Of a stretch of 39,111 bases of DNA, positions 30,431 to 37,511 are shown piece after piece. The position numbers and the translations under genes were made by a program. The notes below the pieces were generated by a model. The model was not told the origin of the DNA and did not search any database. It saw only the letters and a program-made list of their open reading frames with translations. Location: positions 1-39,111 of the forward strand of contig SFHU01000023.1 in assembly GCA_004555535.1 (NCBI GenBank), written 5' to 3'. Source of the stretch: Clostridiales bacterium (GTDB taxonomy: Bacteria > Bacillota > Clostridia > Christensenellales > Aristaeellaceae). Each line of letters starts with the position of its first letter. Positions within the stretch are counted from its first letter, which is position 1.

Positions 30431-31621
30431 TCAGCCCAGCTCCTGCGTGAGGGCGAGGACAAAGGCGTCCATCTCGTCCTTGCTGATGACCAGCGGCGGC
30501 GCGAGGCGCAGCACGTTGCCCGCAGCGGTGCCGGCGACGAAGCCGCGCGCGAGCAGGCGCTTCATCAGCGCGCCGGCGGGGCAGTCCTGCGTCAGCTGGA
30601 CGCCGATGAGCAGACCCATGCCGCGCACCTCGAGGATCTTCCCACTGGCGATGGAGCGCAGGGCGTTCATCAGATACGCGCCCTTCTCCTTCGCGACGGC
30701 GGCATAGTCGTGCTCGATCAGATGGGTCATCGCGGAGAGGGAGACGGCGCAGGCGAGCGTGTTGCCGCCGAACGTCGAGCCGTGGTCGCCGATGGAAATC
30801 GCGGAGGCGACCTTCTCCGTCGCCAGCACGGCGCCGATCGGGAAGCCGCAGCCCAGCCCCTTCGCGCTGGTCAGAATGTCCGGTGTGACGCCGTACTGCT
30901 CGTGGCAGTAGAGGCTGCCCGTGCGGCAGACGCCGGTCTGCACCTCGTCGAGGATCAGCAGCACGCCCTGCTCGTCGCACAGCGCGCGCACGCCGCGCAG
31001 ATACTCCGGATCGGCGGGCGTCACGCCGCCCTCGCCCTGCATCGGCTCCAGCAGCACGGCGGCAGTCTCGTCGTCCATCGCGGCGCGCAGCGCGTCCAGG
31101 TCGTTGTAGGGCACCTGCATGAGGCCGCTGGGCAGCAGCGGGCGGTACGGCGCCTGATAGTAGTCATGGCCGGTCGCGGCGACGGTTGCCAGTGTGCGCC
31201 CGTGGAAGGAATGATCGGCGGAGAGGATCTTGTAGCGCTTGCTGCCCTGCGCATAGAAGTACTTGCGCGCGAGCTTCATCGCGCCCTCGTTGGCCTCTGC
31301 GCCGGAGTTGGCGAAGAACACGCGGTCGGCAAACGTGTTCGCGCAAAGCAGCGCGGCGAGCTTCGCCTGCGGCTCCACATAGTAGAGGTTGGAGGTATGC
31401 AGGATGCCCGTCTTCGCCTGCGCGATCAGCGCATCCGTGACGGCGGGGTGGTTGTAGCCCAGCGCGTTGACGGCGATGCCCGCGAAGAGATCCGTATAGG
31501 CTTTGCCGTCCTGGTCGTAGAGCGTGCAGCCCTCGCCGCGCACAAAGCAGACGGAGCAGCGCTCGCCGAAGACGCCGAGGAAATGCTCGGCATCGAGCTG
31601 CTTGATTTCGGAAAGATTCAT
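30431..31621 (-). CDS. argD: acetylornithine aminotransferase
   Basis: A 396-residue class III PLP aminotransferase. It converts N-acetylglutamate 5-semialdehyde to N-acetylornithine with glutamate as amino donor. FFANSGAEANEGAMKLARK, HSFHGRTLA, LLILDEVQTGVCRTG (Asp225) and TSAKGLGCGFPIGAVLA with the PLP Lys254 are all in place. It lies downstream of argB-argC on the same strand but is separated by a 333-base gap filled by repeat copy C. I see no separate good promoter. Confidence 0.94.
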   Translation of the reverse strand: MNLSEIKQLDAEHFLGVFGERCSVCFVRGEGCTLYDQDGKAYTDLFAGIAVNALGYNHPAVTDALIAQAKTGILHTSNLYYVEPQAKLAALLCANTFADRVFFANSGAEANEGAMKLARKYFYAQGSKRYKILSADHSFHGRTLATVAATGHDYYQAPYRPLLPSGLMQVPYNDLDALRAAMDDETAAVLLEPMQGEGGVTPADPEYLRGVRALCDEQGVLLILDEVQTGVCRTGSLYCHEQYGVTPDILTSAKGLGCGFPIGAVLATEKVASAISIGDHGSTFGGNTLACAVSLSAMTHLIEHDYAAVAKEKGAYLMNALRSIASGKILEVRGMGLLIGVQLTQDCPAGALMKRLLARGFVAGTAAGNVLRLAPPLVISKDEMDAFVLALTQELG

Positions 31622-31683
31622 GGAAAACTCCTTGTCTGGTCGATGATGCTGCGGGGCGCAGACTGCTTTGCATCTGAAATCCG

Positions 31684-31928
31684 GCTTTGCGAAATTGAAT
31701 CCGTCTCAATCGTAGGATGCTTCGCATCCTGCTCTGAGACTACGTTTTTTGCGGATTGGGATACGATAGGGCTGCCGCCCTATAACCTGCCTGAGGGATT
31801 TCAGTCCGGGGAACTCGCATGGTCGCGCTGCGGCGCTCCCTGCGATTCCCGACGCTCCGTCTGCCTCTTTCCGCCATTGGCGGCGGCAGACTTCGGTCCC
31901 CTCAGACTCCCTTCTTCGCTTCGCGCGT
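31684..31928 (-). repeat. dispersed structured intergenic repeat, copy C (with nested module)
   Basis: Read on the minus strand it opens CGCGAAGCGAAGAAGGG and ends TTTCGCAAAGC. Helix 1 CTGAGGG/CCCTCAG is split by about 100 extra bases (31803-31897). Helix 2 is ATAGGGC-GGCA-GCCCTAT, against TTGGGC/GCCCAA in copy A. Helix 3 is GTCTCA/TGAGAC enclosing AGGATGC-GAA-GCATCCT (31703-31740). It starts about 25 bases after the argC stop and fills the argC-argD gap in operon sense. Flanks 31622-31683 show nothing further. Confidence 0.85.
31803..31897 (-). repeat. structured insert module, copy 2 (inside repeat copy C)
   Basis: On the minus strand this is the partner of 284-382. It begins GGGACCG as does the first copy, and keeps TGGCGGAAA, CGGAGCGTCGGGAATCG and TGCGAGTTCCCCGGA. 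Helices: GTCTGC/GCAGAC around CCGCC/GGCGG; CGGGAA/TTCCCCG around TCGCA/TGCGA; and an inner GCGC-CGCA-GCGC. It occupies the position of the six- to eight-base loop seen in copies B and D. Confidence 0.8.
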
Positions 31929-31954
31929 AGATTCGAATTTGGCTGCAAAACAGA

Positions 31955-32902
31955 TCAAACGTTCAGCCCCGTGGCCTCGTCACAGCCGAGCATCAGGTTC
32001 ATCGATTGCACAGCCGCGCCGGAGGCGCCCTTGCCGAGGTTATCAAAGCGCGCGCAGACGGTCATGCGCTCGTCATTGCCGGTGACGAAGAGCTCCAGGC
32101 CGTCCCAGCCGGCACAGGCGTTGGCGGCGAGGAAGCCGCCGGCATCGCTCTGCGCGCTCAGCGGCAGGACGCGCACGAGCCGTGCGTCCGCGTAGGCACT
32201 GCTCAGGCAGTCGTGCAGCTGCGCGAGGGTGGAGACGCCGTGCAGCTGGCTTGCGTCCAGTGGAACGCTGACGAGCATGCCGGCGTAGTAGTCCGCGACG
32301 ATGGGCGTGAAGAGCGGGGCCTTCTGCAGGCCGGAGATGACCCGCATCTCCGCGAGGTGCTTGTGCTGCTGGGTCAGGCCGTAGAGGCGCGGGGAATCGA
32401 GCGCGGCGTCGCGCGACACGTCCTCATACTGCGCGATCATCTTCTTGCCGCCGCCGCTGTAGCCGGTCAGCGAGAAGCAGCTCAGCACGGCGTCCGGGGC
32501 GACGACGCCCGTGTCGACCAGCGGCCTGGCGATGGAGATGAAGCCCGTCGCGTGGCAGCCGGGGTTGGCGATGCGCTTGCCCGTGACGATGGCCTCGCGA
32601 ATCGCGGGAGAGAGCTCCGGGAAGCCGTAGGCCCAGCCCTCGGCCGTGCGGTGCGCGGTGGAGGCGTCGATGATGCGCGTATGGTCGTTCTCTACGAGGC
32701 TCACGGCCTCGCGCGCCGCCGCGTCGGGCAGGCAGAGAAACGTGATGTCCGAGGCGTTGATCAGCCGGGCACGCTCCGCAGCGTCCTTGCGCAGCGCGGG
32801 GGCGATGGTCAGCAGCTCGATGTCTGTCCGTCCGCCGAGGCGCTCAAAGATGCGCAGGCCGGTCGTGCCCTCGCTGCCGTCGATGTAGATTTTCGGTTTC
32901 AT
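31955..32902 (-). CDS. argC: N-acetyl-gamma-glutamyl-phosphate reductase, type 2 (short form)
   Basis: A 315-residue enzyme that reduces N-acetylglutamyl phosphate to the semialdehyde with NADPH. IDGSEGTTGLRIFERL at the N-terminus marks the short type 2 family rather than the common 345-residue form. The catalytic Cys116 lies in NPGCHATGF; LTGYSGGGKKMIAQYE follows. The gene starts 22 bases after argB, so the two are co-transcribed. Confidence 0.93.
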   Translation of the reverse strand: MKPKIYIDGSEGTTGLRIFERLGGRTDIELLTIAPALRKDAAERARLINASDITFLCLPDAAAREAVSLVENDHTRIIDASTAHRTAEGWAYGFPELSPAIREAIVTGKRIANPGCHATGFISIARPLVDTGVVAPDAVLSCFSLTGYSGGGKKMIAQYEDVSRDAALDSPRLYGLTQQHKHLAEMRVISGLQKAPLFTPIVADYYAGMLVSVPLDASQLHGVSTLAQLHDCLSSAYADARLVRVLPLSAQSDAGGFLAANACAGWDGLELFVTGNDERMTVCARFDNLGKGASGAAVQSMNLMLGCDEATGLNV

Positions 32903-32924
32903 GCTGCATGCTCCCTTCCGACGC

Positions 32925-33839
32925 TCACTGCGCGGCGGCCTTCGGCTTTTCGAACATCGTGCCGATGCCGCGGTCGGTGAAGATCTCGAGGATGATCGGG
33001 TGCGGGATGGTGCCGTTGAGGATGTGGACGCGGCGCACGCCCTTCTCGATCGCGTCGACGCAGGAGTTGACCTTGGGGATCATGCCGCCGCTGATCGTGC
33101 CGTCCGCGATGAGCGCGCGCGCCTGCTCGATGGTCAGGATCGGGAAGAGGGTCGTCGGATCGTCCGGCACGCGGCGCACGCCGTCGATATCCGTCAGGAA
33201 GATCAGCTTTTCGGCCTTGAGCGCCGTGGCGATGGCGGCGGCGGCGGTGTCCGCGTTGATGTTGTAGCTATCGCCCGCCGCGTCGACGCCGACCGTCGAG
33301 ATGACGGGGATGTATTCGTCCGCGCAGAGCGCGTTGAGCAGCTTCGTGTTGACCTTCACGATGTCGCCGACGTGGCCGAGGTCGACGCCGTCCGAGAGCG
33401 GCGGCTTCTTCGTCACCTGGATCAGCCCCGCATCCTTGCCGCACAGGCCGATGGCCTTGCCGCCGAGCGTGCCGATCTGCGCGGCGATGTTCTTGTTCAG
33501 CTTGCCGGCCAGCACCATTTGCACGATCTCCATCGTCGCGTCGTCGGTGATGCGCAGGCCGTTGTGGAACTCGCTGTGCACGCCCACGCGCGAGAGCATG
33601 GCATTGATCTCCGGTCCGCCGCCATGCACGAGGATGGGGTTGATGCCGACGTACTTGAGCAGCGTCACATCCTCGAGAATCTTGCGGGTCAGGTCCTCGT
33701 TGACCATGGCGTTTCCGCCGTATTTGATGACGATGGTCTTGCCCCAGAGGCGCTGGATGTAGGGCAGGGCCTCGATCAGGATATTGGCTTTGTTGATGAA
33801 ATCCAGGTCGGTATTATCGACGATTTGATCCTTCGGCAT
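32925..33839 (-). CDS. argB: acetylglutamate kinase
   Basis: A 304-residue amino-acid kinase that phosphorylates N-acetylglutamate. VIKYGGNAMV binds ATP phosphates, LVHGGGPEINAML binds substrate, and NINADTAAAAIATAL and FLTDIDGV line the nucleotide site. I choose ATG 33839 (MPKDQIVDN...) for AAAGGAGAG upstream and because it lies just after the promoter; the longer frame runs into the promoter and repeat. The N-terminal helix NKANILIEALPYIQRLWGK is the kind found in hexameric, arginine-inhibited enzymes, so feedback control is likely. It is first in argB-argC-argD. Confidence 0.95.
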   Translation of the reverse strand: MPKDQIVDNTDLDFINKANILIEALPYIQRLWGKTIVIKYGGNAMVNEDLTRKILEDVTLLKYVGINPILVHGGGPEINAMLSRVGVHSEFHNGLRITDDATMEIVQMVLAGKLNKNIAAQIGTLGGKAIGLCGKDAGLIQVTKKPPLSDGVDLGHVGDIVKVNTKLLNALCADEYIPVISTVGVDAAGDSYNINADTAAAAIATALKAEKLIFLTDIDGVRRVPDDPTTLFPILTIEQARALIADGTISGGMIPKVNSCVDAIEKGVRRVHILNGTIPHPIILEIFTDRGIGTMFEKPKAAAQ

Positions 33840-33890
33840 GGCGTTTTCTCTCCTTTGGCATGTCAAACCATGAATGGGTGAACAGGGACG

Positions 33891-33920
33891 ATTATACCAC
33901 AGGTTCGCATATTTATGCAA
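33891..33920 (-). promoter_or_regulatory. promoter of argBCD
   Basis: Minus strand: TTGCAT (33920-33915), 18-base spacer, perfect TATAAT (33896-33891). The -35 and spacer overlap the first ARG-box-like palindrome. Confidence 0.85.
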
Positions 33921-33940
33921 CAGTTTTCGCATAAAAATGC
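33907..33940. promoter_or_regulatory. tandem ARG-box-like operators (ArgR/AhrC)
   Basis: GCATATTTATGC (33907-33918) and GCATAAAAATGC (33929-33940) each resemble the ArgR/AhrC half-site pair (GAATAAAAATTC type). Their centres are 22 bases apart, about two helical turns, as in known ArgR operators. The first covers the argB -35, so repression by arginine is likely. Confidence 0.65.
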
Positions 33941-33989
33941 ACGCCACCGGAGGATTCTTTTTGAAAAACGGGCTCCGGCGGCGCGCGGA

Positions 33990-34061
33990 ATATGATAGGG
34001 CTGCCGCCCTATGACCTGCCTGAGGGATATCACCCTCAGACGCCCTTCTTCGCTTCGCGTG
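33990..34061 (-). repeat. dispersed structured intergenic repeat, copy D (5' half)
   Basis: On the minus strand: CGCGAAGCGAAGAAGGG, helix 1 CTGAGGG-TGATAT-CCCTCAG, helix 2 ATAGGGC-GGCA-GCCCTAT, then homology stops; helix 3 is missing. It begins about 25 bases after the abgB-like stop, same orientation, and ends about 50 bases before the argB operators. Confidence 0.8.
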
Positions 34062-34086
34062 TATGGAAGCAAGAATGAGATCAGCA

Positions 34087-35529
34087 TCAGAGCCTGGGCT
34101 GCACATCCGCGGGGATCGGGCAGATGTAGGGATGATCCTTCGTGCGCGCGAGGAATTCGCGCCGGGCGCGCGAGAGCGTTTCCGGCTCATCCATCAGCCG
34201 CGCGGCGCTGAGCGCAAGCGACTTGGCGGCGAAGAGCATCGCTTTGTGCGCGATGGAGCTCTTGCCGATGGCGACGGCCTGCCAGCTGTGGGCGGGCGTG
34301 TCGGCGGCCCAGGCCGCAGCGGAGAGCTGGCTCGTCGGCGCGCACCAGCTGGCGTCGCCCGCGTCGGTGGAGATGGTCATGATGGGCGCGTCGGTTGGCG
34401 TGTGCGGCGCAATGAAGCTGTAGATCGGCTCGCCCTGATGGGCCATGACGCGCTCGCGCACATCGCTTGCGCACAGGCGGGAGAGCTTGGCGAGCGTGCG
34501 CTCCGGCGCCTCGAGCGAATCGTGCAGCGAGCGTGCGAGGGCGAGCTCTGTCTGCGTGTAGCCGGGCGCGCCGACCGTCTGCATGCTCGAGATGAGCACC
34601 TCCTCCATCGCCGTGTTGGGCAGGATGTTGGAGCAGCCCTTGACGAACTCCATCTCCATCGTCGTGCCGGTCATGATCGCCGCGCCGCGCGCGCAGTCGA
34701 TGACGCGCTGCTTGATGCCCTCCAGATCGGCAAGGCGCTGTGAGCGCACGAGATAGACCGCCTCGGCACGCGCCTGCACGACGTTGGGCGAGAGGCCGCC
34801 CGCGTCGGTGATCGCGTAGTGGATGCGCGTGTCCTCCGGCACATGCTCGCGCAGGAACTGGACGCCCACGTTCATCAGCTCCAGCGCGTCGAGCGCGCTG
34901 CGCCCGAGCTCCGGGCTGCCCGCGGCGTGGGCGCTCTGCCCCGTGAAGCGGAAGATCATCTTGACGTTGGCCAGCGAGCCGCCCGGCCAGATGCCGTTGT
35001 AGTCCCACGGATGCCAGGAGAGGATGGCGTCGAGCCCGTCAAAGAAGCCGTCGCGCGCGAGGAAGGTCTTGGCGCTGCCGGTCTCCTCCGCCGGGCAGCC
35101 GAAGTAGACGACCGTGCCCGAAAGCAGGCCGGCGGCGATGGCCTCCTTGACGGCGACCGCCGCGGCCAGGGAGCCGACGCCCAGCAGGTTGTGCCCGCAG
35201 CCGTGGCCCGGCGCGCCCGGCGTCACGGGCTCGCGGACGGCGCAGCCGGCCTTCTGGCTCATGGCGCTCAGCGCGTCGAACTCGCCCAGGAACGCGAGGA
35301 CGGGCCGCCCACTGCCGTATTCGGCGCGGAAGGCGTTGGGCATGCCGTCCAGGCGGTCCGTGACGGAAAAGCCGTTCTGCAGCAGCAGCGCGCGCAGAAT
35401 GCCCGCCGAGGCGTCCTCATGAAAGTTGACCTCGGGATGCTCCCAAATGGCGTCGCTGGCGGCGGTGTAGGTCTGGGCGTGCGCATCGACGCTGGCACAG
35501 ACGGCGTGCTGCAAGGATTCTGGATTCAT
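34087..35529 (-). CDS. M20-family amidohydrolase, AbgB-like
   Basis: A 480-residue zinc-dependent hydrolase whose length matches AbgB (p-aminobenzoyl-glutamate hydrolase subunit B). IWEHPEVNFHE near residue 30, GEFDAL at 82-87, PGHGCGHNLLG at 107-117 and PAEETGSAK at 147-155 supply the metal and catalytic residues; FTGQSAHAAG marks the dimerisation-domain entry. ATG 35529 has GAGGAGGAAACATC upstream. No AbgA partner or AbgT transporter lies near, so the substrate may be another N-acyl amino acid or dipeptide. Monocistronic, with repeat copy D just downstream. Confidence 0.85.
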   Translation of the reverse strand: MNPESLQHAVCASVDAHAQTYTAASDAIWEHPEVNFHEDASAGILRALLLQNGFSVTDRLDGMPNAFRAEYGSGRPVLAFLGEFDALSAMSQKAGCAVREPVTPGAPGHGCGHNLLGVGSLAAAVAVKEAIAAGLLSGTVVYFGCPAEETGSAKTFLARDGFFDGLDAILSWHPWDYNGIWPGGSLANVKMIFRFTGQSAHAAGSPELGRSALDALELMNVGVQFLREHVPEDTRIHYAITDAGGLSPNVVQARAEAVYLVRSQRLADLEGIKQRVIDCARGAAIMTGTTMEMEFVKGCSNILPNTAMEEVLISSMQTVGAPGYTQTELALARSLHDSLEAPERTLAKLSRLCASDVRERVMAHQGEPIYSFIAPHTPTDAPIMTISTDAGDASWCAPTSQLSAAAWAADTPAHSWQAVAIGKSSIAHKAMLFAAKSLALSAARLMDEPETLSRARREFLARTKDHPYICPIPADVQPRL

Positions 35530-35583
35530 AGATGTTTCCTCCTCTGGCGGCTTCCTGCCGGTTTGCAGGAAAACAATGGACTC

Positions 35584-35612
35584 AGTATACGCAAATGAAA
35601 CGGGTTTGTCAA
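35584..35612 (-). promoter_or_regulatory. promoter of the abgB-like gene
   Basis: Minus strand: perfect TTGACA (35612-35607), 17-base spacer, TATACT (35589-35584). A short hairpin CCTGC/GCAGG follows in the leader near 35551-35570. Confidence 0.88.
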
Positions 35613-35638
35613 TGAAAAGAGGAGAGCAGCCCCGGCAG

Positions 35639-35671
35639 CAAAAAACCGCAGGGGGAGTGATTCCCCTGCGG
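35639..35671 (-). terminator. rho-independent terminator after the membrane paralogue pair
   Basis: Minus-strand stem CCGCAGGGG / CCCCTGCGG (plus arms 35646-35654 and 35663-35671) followed by TTTTTTGC, 11 bases after the stop of the downstream paralogue. Confidence 0.88.
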
Positions 35672-35681
35672 AAAAGGCGGG

Positions 35682-37499
35682 TCATTCTGCCTGCTTTGGT
35701 TTTGCGAAGAACGCCAGCGCGAGCATCACAGGCACGGCGCTCATGATCGGGTAGGCGTAGCGAATGATGATGCAGGCGGAGAAGAGCAGTGAGAGGAAGA
35801 TGCCCCAGATGGGCAGCAGCGAAATGGCACGGCGCTTCTGGCGGCGATAGAAGAGTCGGAGCGTGGCGAGCAGAAGCAGATAGACGTAGAAGGACGGGCG
35901 GAACAGCAGCGACAGGAAGGGAATCTGCTCATGGCGCGCGTGATGGGCGACGGAGAAGAGCACGTTCCTGTACGCGGGGAAGTAGCTCGTCGCCTCGATC
36001 TCGCCCCAGGTCTGCGTCAGGATGTCCGGGATGATGTTTTCGGACTTGAGGTAGACGAAGTCCCATTGCTCGCTGGAGAGCGAATGCGCGTGGCTCGTGT
36101 CGTCGGGATTCCACAGGCCGGCACAGTTTTCCAGGAACGCCTCGATGTAGATGCGCGGATAGCGCGCCGCGTATTCCCGATAGAGCGCCCAGAAGGCCTC
36201 CGGCTCGCGGACGTAGCGCTCATAGTTGAAATTCGCGCTCTTGCAGGGGTCGGCGTCGTGCGGGCGGTAGCGGTAGGTCGCGTAGGAGAACCAGTCGTTG
36301 ATTTCGAGGTATTCCTCCTCGCTGATGTCCGCGCGCTCGGCGGTTCGCGCGAGCTGCTGGCAGGGCACGCTCAAAAGCTCCGTCGCCGGACCGGGCGAGG
36401 CCTGCACCAGCGCCTCAAGCCCCCGGGGAATGCCCAGGCAGGCGACCAGCGTCGCCGCGCACAGCAGCAGCGCCCGCTTCCTGCGCGCCTTGCCCACCAG
36501 CAGCAGGGAGAGACAGGCGGGCAGATAGGCGAAGACGCCGTTGTGGCGCAGCAGCGCCATCAGCAGGCAGGTCAGCAGGAAGGCGCAGGCACGCCATTTG
36601 CCTGACAGAAAGGCCTCCGCGTCCTCGGCGAGCGCCCAGAGCTGGATGCACAGCAATACGCACAGCCCGGTGAAGAGCGCATCCTTGACCGTCGAGATGG
36701 CGAGGATGCCGTGGAAGGGCAGCAGGGCGAAGCAGGCGGTGACGGCCAGCGTCACGGGCATCGGCACGCGGCGCTGCAGGAAGCGGCAGGCGCAGGCGTA
36801 CATCGCCGAGAGCGCGAGAATCTGGAAGACGCTGTACATCGCCGCGCCGGCCGTGCTGGAGCCGAAGAGGGCGATGCCCAGGCTGTACAGACTGCCGGTC
36901 AGCAGCGAATGGAAGACGGGGTGCTGCGCCTCGTAGCTGCCCCGGATGTACTGCGAGATTTCAAACTCAAAGTCGTAGTTGAGGATGCCGGGGAAGTACG
37001 CCAGCAGCGCCGCGCCATAGCAGACGGCGAAGAGCAGGAAGAAGGCCACAAAGGGGATGCCGCGTGGCTGCGCGGCTTCCGCGCCAGGGGCCCTGCCGGG
37101 ACAAAGGGCATCCGTGCGGGCCTCAAAGGCGAAGGAGCAAAGCGCGCCCAGCAGCGGCATGGCCATCACGGGGACGGCAAAGCGCCGGATCAGGCTGCCC
37201 ATGCCCGGCAGAAGCTGCTCATAGCAGGCGAGCTCGCTGCCGATGCCCAGGAAGAAGGCGAGGATGAGCGCGAAGCCGAAGCCGTAGAGCAGCGAGCGGC
37301 GGCTGTGCCGCTCAAACGCCGCGCGGACAGGGAACGCCGCGGTCAGCAAAAGGACGGCGCTGAGCATGCCGTCGCGAAAGATGGCGCTGTCCGGATCGGC
37401 GGGAATCAGATAGGGCGCGGCAAAGGCGGCAGTGAGCGCGGCCAGCAGCGCGAAAAGCGCGCTGTGCTTTCTGAGGAACGAATGAAGCTGCTCGATCAT
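35682..37499 (-). CDS. polytopic membrane protein, DUF6020-like (GT-C-type), downstream paralogue
   Basis: A 605-residue protein with a dozen or so membrane helices. A loop near residues 170-195 (FPGILNYDFEFEISQYIRG then QHPVFHSLLTG) carries acidic residues and HP, as in glycosyltransferase-like C proteins. STVKDALFT and LLRHNGVFAYLP are conserved with its neighbour, as is LWNPDDTSHAHSL. I think it belongs to the DUF6020 group, probably a lipid-linked sugar or surface-polymer transferase; the substrate is unknown. ATG 37499 lies 12 bases after the stop of the upstream paralogue and has AGGAG upstream, so the pair is one operon. Confidence 0.8.
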   Translation of the reverse strand: MIEQLHSFLRKHSALFALLAALTAAFAAPYLIPADPDSAIFRDGMLSAVLLLTAAFPVRAAFERHSRRSLLYGFGFALILAFFLGIGSELACYEQLLPGMGSLIRRFAVPVMAMPLLGALCSFAFEARTDALCPGRAPGAEAAQPRGIPFVAFFLLFAVCYGAALLAYFPGILNYDFEFEISQYIRGSYEAQHPVFHSLLTGSLYSLGIALFGSSTAGAAMYSVFQILALSAMYACACRFLQRRVPMPVTLAVTACFALLPFHGILAISTVKDALFTGLCVLLCIQLWALAEDAEAFLSGKWRACAFLLTCLLMALLRHNGVFAYLPACLSLLLVGKARRKRALLLCAATLVACLGIPRGLEALVQASPGPATELLSVPCQQLARTAERADISEEEYLEINDWFSYATYRYRPHDADPCKSANFNYERYVREPEAFWALYREYAARYPRIYIEAFLENCAGLWNPDDTSHAHSLSSEQWDFVYLKSENIIPDILTQTWGEIEATSYFPAYRNVLFSVAHHARHEQIPFLSLLFRPSFYVYLLLLATLRLFYRRQKRRAISLLPIWGIFLSLLFSACIIIRYAYPIMSAVPVMLALAFFAKPKQAE

Positions 37500-37511
37500 G
37501 ATGAACTCCTG

